A stretch of 8,033 nucleotides of DNA. Source: JBNJEL01 sp051745835. GTDB lineage: Bacteria > Bacillota > Halanaerobiia > Halobacteroidales > Acetohalobiaceae. Location of the stretch: NCBI GenBank assembly GCA_051745835.1, contig JBNJEL010000086.1, positions 1 to 8,033 on the forward strand. Reading direction: 5' to 3'. Below are positions 1-5,705 of this stretch, piece after piece. Position 1 is the stretch's first letter. Every line of letters begins with the position of its first letter. The notes beneath the pieces are model-generated. The model ran no database searches, was not told the origin of the DNA, and was given only the letters and a program-made list of their open reading frames with translations. The translations under genes were made by a program, and so were the position numbers.

Positions 1-31
1 AGTCAAATTTTTTAGAGCTAGGGGGAATTAG

Positions 32-430
32 ATGTATACAGTTAAAGAGGTTGCAGAGATGATGGATATGTCACCACATACTTTACGTTATTATGATGAT
101 CAAGATTTATTTCCGTATGTTTCTCGAGATGAAAATAATGTACGACAATTTTCTGAATCTGATCTAGAGTGGGTGAACTTAATTAAGTGTTTAAAGGAGA
201 CAGGCATGCCGCTAGCAGAGATCAATCGTTATGTTGAACTCTGTCGTGAGGGTGATAGTACGATTGAAGAACGATACCGTATTATCTTAAAACAGAAAAA
301 GAAGGCGGAAGAAGAGGTAGCTGCGATGCAGAAACGAGTGGAGAGATTAAATGTAAAACAGGAGTACTATAAGAGATTATTAGCAGAGCAACAGGCTGAT
401 AATTGGAATCCAGAGCATTCTAATTCTTAA
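32..430 (+). CDS. MerR-family transcriptional regulator, AdhR/NmlR-like
   Basis: A 132-residue DNA-binding regulator. The N-terminus carries a winged helix-turn-helix: YTVKEVAEMMDMSPHTLRYY at residues 2-21, then DLFPYVSRDENNVRQFSESD as the wing. Residues about 75-120 are a Lys/Glu-rich helix typical of the MerR dimerisation coiled coil. MerR proteins act as dimers that twist promoters with long spacers. The segment around Cys53 (I-K-C-L-K-E-T-G-M-P) resembles the single-cysteine site of AdhR/NmlR regulators, which respond to aldehyde or thiol-reactive electrophiles. That subfamily placement is my inference; a second cysteine lies at 71. There is no C-terminal metal-binding Cys cluster. The ATG is preceded by a purine-rich AGGGGG. 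A terminator follows at 516-549, so the gene is separate from the sporulation genes. Its target is not visible here. Confidence 0.88.
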   Translation: MYTVKEVAEMMDMSPHTLRYYDDQDLFPYVSRDENNVRQFSESDLEWVNLIKCLKETGMPLAEINRYVELCREGDSTIEERYRIILKQKKKAEEEVAAMQKRVERLNVKQEYYKRLLAEQQADNWNPEHSNS

Positions 431-515
431 TTTTCGTAGGAAGAGAAATGCCGAAGACGGAATATAATTTAAATATTTAATGTATAAAGTGATTGATTAA
501 AAGATGATGAATGAT

Positions 516-549
516 AAAAATCCCCATAATTAGGCTTGGGGATTTTTTA
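516..549 (+). terminator. Rho-independent terminator after the MerR gene
   Basis: An 11-bp stem, AAAAATCCCCA (516-526) with TGGGGATTTTT (537-547), encloses a 10-nt loop. The 3' arm itself ends in a T run (543-548). The A-rich 5' arm makes it nearly symmetrical, but no convergent gene is present. It separates the regulator from dacF. Confidence 0.88.
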
Positions 550-623
550 TTCCTTAAGCATACTTTTTCCTGCCTATCAATAATTATTGTAATATAGTTA
601 TTGTTTTGAAGGGAGGAAGAGTA

Positions 624-1820
624 ATGTTTAAGAAGATAGTAATTATCAGTTTGACGGTTTGCTTAGTCTGTTTGATCAGTTTTGGAGTAATTGCCCAAGA
701 GATACCTGATCCCGAATTTGATTTAGAAGCAGAGTCAGCAGTATTGATGGAAGCTAAGTCAGGACGAATACTTTATGAGAAGAATCCCCACCAGGAATTA
801 CCGCCGGCTAGTATTACCAAAGTGATGACGCTACTTTTGACTATGGAGGCATTAGAAGAAGGGCGGGTTAGTTTAGATGATGTAGTAGTAACAAGTGAAG
901 AGGCAGCTAAGATGGGTGGTTCGCAAATCTGGTTAGAGCCAGGTGAAGAGATGACCCTTCAGGAGATGATTAAGGCAATTGCTATTGTGTCTGCTAATGA
1001 TGCTTGCGTGGCAGTGGCAGAACATATCTATGGGACTAGTGATGGTTTTGTTAATGCTATGAATCGGAAGGCTAAAGAGTTAGGACTTAAAAATACGCAC
1101 TTTATTAATACGAATGGACTGCCGCCGGAAGATTCACAACAACGCGGCAACTATACTAGTGCTTATGATGTAGCATTAATGTCTCAGCGGTTAGTTAATC
1201 GTTACCCACAGGTATTAAAGCATACTCAAACTTGGATTGATGAGCTGCGTGATGGGGAATCATTCTTACGTAATACTAATAATTTGGTGCGATTTTATCG
1301 CGGAGCTGATGGTCTTAAGACCGGCTATACTAGTGAGGCAGGCTTTGGTGTGACAGCTACCGCTCAGCGTAATGGTTTAAGATTTATAGCAGTGGTAATG
1401 CGGGAGGATGATTCTAAGATAAGGTTTAATGAAGCAAGTGAGCTACTATCTTATGGATTTAGTATTTATCGTTCAATTCCGGTAGTTAAAGAAGGGGAAG
1501 TAGTATTAGAGCAGTTGGAAGTATATAAAGGTAAAGATCCGCTCATCAAAGCAGTCGCTAAAGCAGACTTAAATGCCGCAGTGATTAAAGGTAGTCAAGA
1601 TGAGTTAAAGCGTCAGATAGCAGTCAAAAGAGAGTTGGTTGCGCCGTTAGAGAAAGGAGCTAAGCTTGGAGAGTTGAGAGTCTTAGCCGGCGAAGAAGTG
1701 ATTGCTAAGGTAGATTTAGTGAGTAATCGTCAGGTAGAGAAAGGTAATCCATTTCAGATTATTAAGCAGTTAGTTAAGAAGTTCTTGGTAAGCTTGATGA
1801 CACTATTCAAAATTAATTAG
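624..1820 (+). CDS. dacF: D-alanyl-D-alanine carboxypeptidase DacF (penicillin-binding protein 5 family)
   Basis: A 398-residue low-molecular-weight penicillin-binding protein that trims the terminal D-Ala from peptidoglycan stem peptides. In Bacillus, DacF acts from the forespore and affects spore cortex cross-linking. A signal peptide covers residues 1-25 (FKKIVIIS..., hydrophobic core, cleavage near VIAQ). The three active-site motifs are intact: S63-I-T-K66, S123-A-N125 and K232-T-G234. A C-terminal beta-rich PBP5_C-like domain follows, ending in an amphipathic tail (residues about 375-398) for membrane attachment. Length is close to B. subtilis DacF (about 389). I chose ATG 624 because GGGAGG (611-616) sits 7 nt upstream; an in-frame TTG at 606 would put the binding site inside the gene. 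It lies directly before spoIIAA with no terminator, as in Bacillus, so read-through into spoIIA is likely. Confidence 0.93.
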   Translation: MFKKIVIISLTVCLVCLISFGVIAQEIPDPEFDLEAESAVLMEAKSGRILYEKNPHQELPPASITKVMTLLLTMEALEEGRVSLDDVVVTSEEAAKMGGSQIWLEPGEEMTLQEMIKAIAIVSANDACVAVAEHIYGTSDGFVNAMNRKAKELGLKNTHFINTNGLPPEDSQQRGNYTSAYDVALMSQRLVNRYPQVLKHTQTWIDELRDGESFLRNTNNLVRFYRGADGLKTGYTSEAGFGVTATAQRNGLRFIAVVMREDDSKIRFNEASELLSYGFSIYRSIPVVKEGEVVLEQLEVYKGKDPLIKAVAKADLNAAVIKGSQDELKRQIAVKRELVAPLEKGAKLGELRVLAGEEVIAKVDLVSNRQVEKGNPFQIIKQLVKKFLVSLMTLFKIN

Positions 1821-1837
1821 AAAAAAATGTAAAAAAT

Positions 1838-1866
1838 GAAGGAGAATAACAAGTCCTCTCGAATTT
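1838..1866 (+). promoter_or_regulatory. Probable sigma-H promoter of spoIIAA-spoIIAB-sigF
   Basis: The sequence GAAGGAGAA (1838-1846), an 11-nt spacer, then CTCGAATTT (1858-1866) fits the sigma-H pattern RnAGGAwWW-n11/12-RnnGAATww with two mismatches. A start site near 1872 would leave a leader of about 30 nt before the GTG of spoIIAA. In B. subtilis spoIIA is transcribed by sigma-H from the same position, just after dacF. The match and spacing are read from the sequence; assignment to sigma-H is inference. Confidence 0.7.
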
Positions 1867-1903
1867 ATTAAACTAGACTTTGATGTAAGGAGGGGACTGA
1901 AGA

Positions 1904-2242
1904 GTGGATTTAGAGCTAGAAAGAATTGGAGTTAATCTCATCATTAGAATTAGTGGTGATCTTGATTTACATACTGTTGATGATCTGCGTTCTCAAATAG
2001 AGGCACGGATGAATAGTGAAGTAGGGATTAAGAATATGATTCTTAATTTAAAGGAAGTTAACTTTGTTGATAGCTCAGGATTAGGTTTTATTATTGGACG
2101 TTATAAACAGATTAGCAATTATGGCGGCAACTTGAAGATTATCAATGTTAATCAATCAATTAAGAAGGTCTTTGAAGTATCAGGAATTTTGAAGATAGTT
2201 GATGTCTTTACTGATGAGCAGGAGGCTTTACAGGCACTTTAA
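1904..2242 (+). CDS. spoIIAA: Anti-sigma F factor antagonist SpoIIAA
   Basis: A 112-residue STAS-domain protein, close to the B. subtilis length (about 117). When unphosphorylated it binds SpoIIAB and frees sigma-F in the forespore; SpoIIAB phosphorylates it to reset the switch, and SpoIIE dephosphorylates it. The phosphorylation loop F-V-D56-S57-S58-G-L-G-F is intact, with Ser57 aligning to the phosphorylated serine of the Bacillus protein. ISGDLDLHT near residues 17-24 and the GRYKQI helix after the loop are also typical. Translation starts at GTG 1904, 8 nt after AAGGAGGGG (1887-1895). The gap to spoIIAB is 25 nt, and the gene is the first of the three-gene module behind the sigma-H-like promoter. 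Confidence 0.96.
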   Translation: MDLELERIGVNLIIRISGDLDLHTVDDLRSQIEARMNSEVGIKNMILNLKEVNFVDSSGLGFIIGRYKQISNYGGNLKIINVNQSIKKVFEVSGILKIVDVFTDEQEALQAL

Positions 2243-2267
2243 AACTTATGTGAGGAGGTAATTAAAG

Positions 2268-2702
2268 TTGAGTCAAAATCAGGCACGATTAGAACTAAAG
2301 AGTATTTCGGATAATATAGGCTTAGCACGAGTAACCGTAGCCTCTTTTGCTGCCCAACTCGATTTTACACTATCTGAGATTGAGGAGATTAAGGTAGCAG
2401 TTTCCGAGGCGGTTTCTAATGCTATTATTCATGGTTATCAACACCAAAAAGCAGGTACAATAGGAATAAATTTATTAATTGAGACAGATACCTTAATTAT
2501 TGAAGTCGAAGATTTTGGACAAGGTATACCTGACATTAAGCAGGCTTGTGAGCCATCGTTTACTACTGCTGACCGCATGGGATTAGGTTTAGTATTTATA
2601 GATTCCTTTATGGATGAGCTAGTGATTGATTCGCAGTTAGAAGAAGGTACTACATTAAGAATGGTTAAGCGACCAGAAAAGTCAGCTCAGAAAGTTAATT
2701 AG
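2268..2702 (+). CDS. spoIIAB: Anti-sigma F factor and serine kinase SpoIIAB
   Basis: A 144-residue GHKL-fold protein kinase (B. subtilis about 146). It binds sigma-F as an inhibitory dimer and phosphorylates SpoIIAA with ATP. Visible elements: the helix NIGLAR21VTVASFAAQ, which in Bacillus contacts both sigma-F and SpoIIAA; the N box E47-A-V-S-N51-A-I-I-H-G-Y with the general base and Mg-ligand positions; the G1 box D82-F-G-Q-G-I; and the G2 region M104-G-L-G-L. All key residues are present, so it should be active. The start is TTG 2268 with a strong AGGAGGT (2253-2259) 8 nt upstream. The gap to sigF is 10 nt, which suggests translational coupling. The C-terminal 10 or so residues are basic and variable. 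Confidence 0.96.
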   Translation: MSQNQARLELKSISDNIGLARVTVASFAAQLDFTLSEIEEIKVAVSEAVSNAIIHGYQHQKAGTIGINLLIETDTLIIEVEDFGQGIPDIKQACEPSFTTADRMGLGLVFIDSFMDELVIDSQLEEGTTLRMVKRPEKSAQKVN

Positions 2703-2712
2703 GGGTGGGGTT

Positions 2713-3474
2713 ATGAGTGAGAGCCTTAATCTACCTGATAGAGAATTGCTGTCTACTACAGAGACTAAAAAACTATTAGCTCAAGCTCAAAGTGGTGATC
2801 AAGAAGCTAAAGAGCGGCTGGTTAATCATAATTTAAAGTTAGTATTAAAGATAGCTCATAGATTTGCTAATTCTAATTATCATTATCAAGAACTATTTCA
2901 AATTGGTAGTATTGGCTTACTAAAAGCGATCGATAGATTCGATTTAGAGCGAGAAGTTAAATTTTCTACTTATGCGGTGCCTCTAATCATCGGTGAAATT
3001 AAGCGCTTTTTACGGGATGATGATCCAGTTAAAGTTAGTCGTTCTTTAAAAGCGAAGGCGTACCGGATTAATCAGGTCAAAGAGGAGTTAACGGGTCAGT
3101 TAAAGCGTGAACCGACGATTAGTGAGCTAGCTGATGAAGTGGAGTTAACTAAAGAAGAGATTATTAATGCTTTAGAAGCTATGCAGCAGCCAACTTCGAT
3201 CTATACTCCAGTCTTCGAAGATGATGGTCAGCCATTAGAGTTGATTGATCAATTAGCCGCTAGTAGTGAGGAAATAGCTGAAGTAGATCGGCTTGCTTTA
3301 GAGGAAGTCATTACTAACTTAAAGACAAGGGAGAAATTAATCTTAAAGCTGCGTTTCTTTGCTGAGCAGACTCAAGAAGAAGTAGCAGCCCGAATAGGTG
3401 TCTCACAGGTACAGGTTTCGAGATTAGAGAAGCAGATTATCAATCAGATCAGAAGAGAATTAGATAAAGGATAA
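2713..3474 (+). CDS. sigF: Forespore-specific RNA polymerase sigma factor SigF
   Basis: A 253-residue sigma-70-family factor of the sigma-B/F/G type, close to B. subtilis SigF (about 255). It has no region 1.1. Region 2 spans residues about 35-104: NLKLVLKIAHRF, then ELFQIGSIGLLKAIDRFD for core binding, then FSTYAVPLIIGEIKRFLRDD for -10 recognition. Region 3 covers about 108-175 (VSRSLKAKAYRI... REPTISELADEVELT). Region 4.2 is a helix-turn-helix at about 219-240 (QTQEEVAARIGVSQVQVSRLE) for -35 contact. It directs the first forespore regulon and is held by SpoIIAB until septation. The call as SigF rather than SigG rests mainly on the adjoining spoIIAA-spoIIAB. The ribosome binding site is an unusual run of G (AGGGGTGGGG) 2 nt before ATG 2713. 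A terminator follows the stop directly. Confidence 0.96.
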   Translation: MSESLNLPDRELLSTTETKKLLAQAQSGDQEAKERLVNHNLKLVLKIAHRFANSNYHYQELFQIGSIGLLKAIDRFDLEREVKFSTYAVPLIIGEIKRFLRDDDPVKVSRSLKAKAYRINQVKEELTGQLKREPTISELADEVELTKEEIINALEAMQQPTSIYTPVFEDDGQPLELIDQLAASSEEIAEVDRLALEEVITNLKTREKLILKLRFFAEQTQEEVAARIGVSQVQVSRLEKQIINQIRRELDKG

Positions 3475-3489
3475 ATTTAGTTACTAGAG

Positions 3490-3516
3490 GCTACAGGATT
3501 TTCCTGTAGCTTTTTT
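3490..3516 (+). terminator. Rho-independent terminator after sigF
   Basis: A perfect 9-bp stem, GCTACAGGA (3490-3498) with TCCTGTAGC (3502-3510), a 3-nt TTT loop and six T (3511-3516). It ends the dacF-spoIIA transcript and insulates it from the spoVA promoter that begins 12 nt later. Confidence 0.92.
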
Positions 3517-3527
3517 CTTTTCTTTCT

Positions 3528-3557
3528 GTATGAAAAGTTAACTAAGAGAACATACTA
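3528..3557 (+). promoter_or_regulatory. Sigma-G (forespore) promoter of the spoVA operon
   Basis: GTATG at 3528-3532, a spacer of 18 nt, then CATACTA at 3551-3557. This matches every defined position of the B. subtilis sigma-G consensus GHATR-n17/18-CATWHTA. A start site near 3565 would give a leader of about 28 nt before the first gene. It sits between the sigF terminator and the spoVA cluster, where a late-forespore promoter is expected, since spoVA is a classic sigma-G operon. Sigma-F recognises a related sequence and may contribute. Confidence 0.82.
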
Positions 3558-3592
3558 ATCTTACCATTGACTCTGTAAGTGAGGTGGAAGGA

Positions 3593-3787
3593 TTGCTATT
3601 AAGAGATAATAGATTACTACAGCTGTTAGCTATCTTAATTTTATTGTTATTAGTAACATCATTAGGCTGGTTAATTGCTAATTGGTTTTTTGAATCTGAT
3701 CTACCACCTGGAGCAAAGAAAGTATTTAATGGAGGTGAAGTGCCATCTCACAGATTAATAAGAATTCACAGGAATATCAAGAGCTAG
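3593..3787 (+). CDS. Small single-pass membrane protein of unknown function
   Basis: I do not recognise this 64-residue protein. A short polar start (LLRDNR) leads into one long hydrophobic helix, residues about 7-30 (LLQLLAILILLLLVTSLGWLIANWFF). A tail with SDLPPGAKKVFNGGEVPS follows, ending in a basic stretch. It is the first gene after the sigma-G promoter, where Bacillus has spoVAA and spoVAB, but it is far too short to be either. TTG 3593 is preferred because GAGGTG (3581-3586) lies 6 nt upstream; an in-frame GTG at 3584 overlaps that site. The last 43 nt overlap spoVAC in another frame. The overlap residues (SHRLIRIHRNIKS) use AGA, AGG and ATA codons unlike the neighbours, so the true C-terminus may be shorter if a frameshift has occurred. 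Confidence 0.55.
   Translation: MLLRDNRLLQLLAILILLLLVTSLGWLIANWFFESDLPPGAKKVFNGGEVPSHRLIRIHRNIKS
3731..3737 (+). promoter_or_regulatory. Ribosome binding site that points to the ATC start of spoVAC
   Basis: GGAGGTG is a near-perfect Shine-Dalgarno. The spoVAC frame opens after a TGA at 3736-3738. Seven nt after the site lies ATC 3745, in the spoVAC frame. The GTG at 3740 is in the frame of the upstream small gene, only 2 nt from the site. Confidence 0.7.
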
Positions 3788-4191
3788 TAAAGCAGATTCA
3801 TCCTCCTACATCTAAGTTTAAGAACTTTCTATTAGCTTACTTAATTGGCGGGTTAATTAGTGTAGGGGGCGAATTAATTATAAATTACTTAACTAGTCAA
3901 GGAATTAGTGGAGATGATGCTGGAGCGTTAAGTAGTATTATTTTGATTTTTATCGGGGGCTTACTGACCGGCTTAGGTGTCTATGATAGCTTAGCTCAAC
4001 ACGCGGGAGCAGGTACAATTGTTCCTATTACTGGATTTGCTAATGCTATTGTCTCACCAGCAATGGAGTATAAACAGGATGGTTATGTATTGGGGTTAGG
4101 AGCTAAGATGTACAGCATTGCCGGACCAGTCTTAACCTATGCTATGTTAGCAGCATTTACAGTTGGTTTAATTAAATTAATTCTTACTTAA
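3745..4191 (+). CDS. spoVAC: Stage V sporulation protein AC (SpoVAC)
   Basis: An integral membrane subunit of the SpoVA channel for calcium dipicolinate; in B. subtilis SpoVAC behaves as a mechanosensitive channel. From ATC 3745 the protein has 148 residues, matching the family length of about 150. It has the usual soluble N-terminus (SQEYQELVKQIHPP at residues 8-21) and hydrophobic segments at about 28-49, 62-80 and 123-147. The core motif LLTGLGVYDSLAQHAGAG is at residues 73-90, followed by VPITGFANAIVSPAMEYK. The frame holds no ATG, GTG or TTG between the stop at 3736 and TTG 3943, which would remove the first 66 residues and a membrane helix. Initiation at ATC 3745 is therefore my best reading; a sequence error or a single-base change from ATG is the main alternative. 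The function is secure, the start is not. spoVAD follows after 24 nt. Confidence 0.87.
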   Translation: MSQINKNSQEYQELVKQIHPPTSKFKNFLLAYLIGGLISVGGELIINYLTSQGISGDDAGALSSIILIFIGGLLTGLGVYDSLAQHAGAGTIVPITGFANAIVSPAMEYKQDGYVLGLGAKMYSIAGPVLTYAMLAAFTVGLIKLILT

Positions 4192-4215
4192 CTTAAGTAG
4201 GCTGGAGGTAGCAGA

Positions 4216-5316
4216 ATGAATAAACAGGTTGGAGCACAGACAATTAAATTTGATAATAAGCCTACAATTATCTCTTCGTCAGCAATTGTAGGGCCTAAGG
4301 AAGGTGCTGGCCCATTAGGAGAGTACTTTGATAAAGTATTAGATGATTCATATTATCAGACAGCTACCTGGGAGCAGGCAGAGCGGAAAATGACTAAGGA
4401 GAACATAGATATTCTACTGCAGAAAGCAAATTTAAGTTCTAATCAGATCGATTATTTATTAGGTGGCGATCTCTTAAATCAGGTAGTTACCTCTAACTTT
4501 ACAGCTCTTAAGTTTCCGGTACCATTTATTGGACTCTATGGCGCCTGCTCTACTTTCTGTGAAGGATTACTGTTGGGGGCGGTTTTAATCGATGGAGGTT
4601 ATGGGAATCGTACCATTAACTTTACTGCTAGTCATTATCAGAGTGCTGAGCGTCAGTACCGTACTCCTAATGAGTATGGTGATCAATATCCAGCGTATAA
4701 ACAGTGGACTGCTACCGGTTCCGGGGCAACTATCTTAGCGCGAAGTGGTGAAGGGCCAGTGATTACTGAGGCTACGCCCGGGCAGGTAATTGATCTAGGA
4801 GTTAAGGATCCGAGGGATATGGGAGCAGCGATGGCTCCAGCAGCAGCGGATACTATCTTACAGCACTTAGAGGATACGAATCGTCAGCCGCAGGATTATG
4901 ACTTGATCGTGACTGGAGATTTAGGAGCAGTGGGTAGTGAGTTAGTGGTAGAGTTAGTAGCAGAACAGAATGTTGATATCTCAGATGTTCATGAGGATTG
5001 TGGGTTAATGATTTATAATTCTGAGCAGGGAGTAGGTTCAGGCGGAAGTGGATGTGCTTGCTCAGCGATAGTAGCTTCTTCTTATCTATTACCGTATCTT
5101 AATAATCAGGAGTTTAATCGGATTTTATTGGTTGCTACTGGTGCCTTACTTAGTTCATTAACTGTGTTACAAGGTGATTCGATTCCTTGTATTGCGCACG
5201 CAGTTGTAATTGAACAGCAAAGTAGTAATGATGCAATTGGTAATTTAGAATCAGAGAAGAAGTTACAAAAGAACTTAGCTACTAATGATGCTATGACTAA
5301 TTCAGAGGAAGAATGA
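4216..5316 (+). CDS. spoVAD: Stage V sporulation protein AD (SpoVAD), dipicolinate-binding
   Basis: A 366-residue thiolase-fold protein. In Bacillus, SpoVAD is a soluble part of the SpoVA complex on the inner spore membrane that binds dipicolinic acid directly. Recognisable features are the start region (TIKFDNKPTIISSSAIVGPKEG), the thiolase-like nucleophile-elbow segment GLYGAC111STFCEG, FTASHYQSAERQYRTPNEYG at about 137-155, and TGDLGAVGSELV at 233-244. A glycine- and cysteine-rich turn, QGVGSGGSGCACSA, is at 271-284, and the late PCIAHAVVIE at 324-333. The conserved part ends near residue 333. B. subtilis SpoVAD is about 338 residues, so the last 33 (Asn/Ser/Glu-rich, including NDAIGNLESEKKLQKN) form an extra hydrophilic tail. 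The start ATG 4216 has GGAGGT 6 nt upstream. spoVAE follows after 21 nt. Confidence 0.96.
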   Translation: MNKQVGAQTIKFDNKPTIISSSAIVGPKEGAGPLGEYFDKVLDDSYYQTATWEQAERKMTKENIDILLQKANLSSNQIDYLLGGDLLNQVVTSNFTALKFPVPFIGLYGACSTFCEGLLLGAVLIDGGYGNRTINFTASHYQSAERQYRTPNEYGDQYPAYKQWTATGSGATILARSGEGPVITEATPGQVIDLGVKDPRDMGAAMAPAAADTILQHLEDTNRQPQDYDLIVTGDLGAVGSELVVELVAEQNVDISDVHEDCGLMIYNSEQGVGSGGSGCACSAIVASSYLLPYLNNQEFNRILLVATGALLSSLTVLQGDSIPCIAHAVVIEQQSSNDAIGNLESEKKLQKNLATNDAMTNSEEE

Positions 5317-5337
5317 TTAAGGGAAAGGGGAGGGGTA

Positions 5338-5688
5338 ATGAACTATTTAACAGCTTTCTTAGTTGGTGGCTTAATTTGTTCACTTGGACAATTAATCTTA
5401 GATTATACTAAATTTACTCCGGCTCATCTCTTAGTTACTTTAGTGGTGGTTGGGGCTATCTTAACAGGTCTAGGACTATTTCAGTCGTTGGTTGACTTTG
5501 CGGGAGCAGGTGTTACAGCATTGGTGATTAATTTCGGACATGTCTTAACTAAAGGTGTCTTAGCTGAGATAGAACAGAAAGGTTTTTTAGGACTTTTTTC
5601 GGGTATTTTAGAGATTGGTAGTGTAGGAATTAGTGCTTCAATAGTAATTGGTTTTTTAATGGCGGCTATCTTTAGACCAAAGGAGTAA
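5338..5688 (+). CDS. spoVAE: Stage V sporulation protein AE (SpoVAE/SpoVAEb)
   Basis: A 116-residue multi-pass membrane protein of the SpoVA channel, required in Bacillus for dipicolinate uptake and release. Hydrophobic stretches lie at residues about 3-22 (LTAFLVGGLICSLGQLIL), 31-52 and 91-113. It is a paralogue of SpoVAC within this operon: both have GGLI in the first helix and an LTGLGxxxSLxxxAGAG motif (residues 42-58 here). Length is the same as other SpoVAEb proteins. ATG 5338 follows the purine-rich AAAGGGGAGGGG. The end of the gene carries an AGGAG (5681-5685), too far from the next start to be its main ribosome binding site. Confidence 0.94.
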   Translation: MNYLTAFLVGGLICSLGQLILDYTKFTPAHLLVTLVVVGAILTGLGLFQSLVDFAGAGVTALVINFGHVLTKGVLAEIEQKGFLGLFSGILEIGSVGISASIVIGFLMAAIFRPKE

Positions 5689-5694
5689 TTTAAT

Positions 5695-5705
5695 AAGGGA
5701 GTGAT
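5695..5705 (+). promoter_or_regulatory. Ribosome binding site that favours an ATC start for spoVAEA
   Basis: AAGGGAGTGAT matches 9 of 11 positions of the ideal AAGGAGGTGAT. It overlaps the GTG at 5701 that would be the conventional start, leaving no spacing, while ATC 5710 sits 8 nt after the GGGAG core. The only other candidate site for the GTG is AGGAG at 5681-5685, 15 nt away. Confidence 0.55.

Noticed and set aside
558..586. Forespore promoter upstream of dacF (GCATA at 558-562)
   Set aside because: The -35-like box is good, but no CATnnTA or sigma-F -10 lies at 15-18 nt; the nearest candidates, CAATAAT and ATAATTA, match poorly. Forespore control of dacF is plausible but not shown here.
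606..623. In-frame TTG as the start of dacF
   Set aside because: It places the GGGAGG ribosome binding site inside the gene and adds a charged KGGRV before the signal peptide. ATG 624 has correct spacing.
3739..3787. Programmed ribosomal frameshift joining the small gene to spoVAC
   Set aside because: No slippery heptamer is visible in the overlap, and a well-placed ribosome binding site for independent initiation is present.
3943..4191. TTG 3943 as the start of spoVAC
   Set aside because: There is no ribosome binding site upstream, and the recognisable SpoVAC N-terminus and first membrane helix in the same open frame would be lost.
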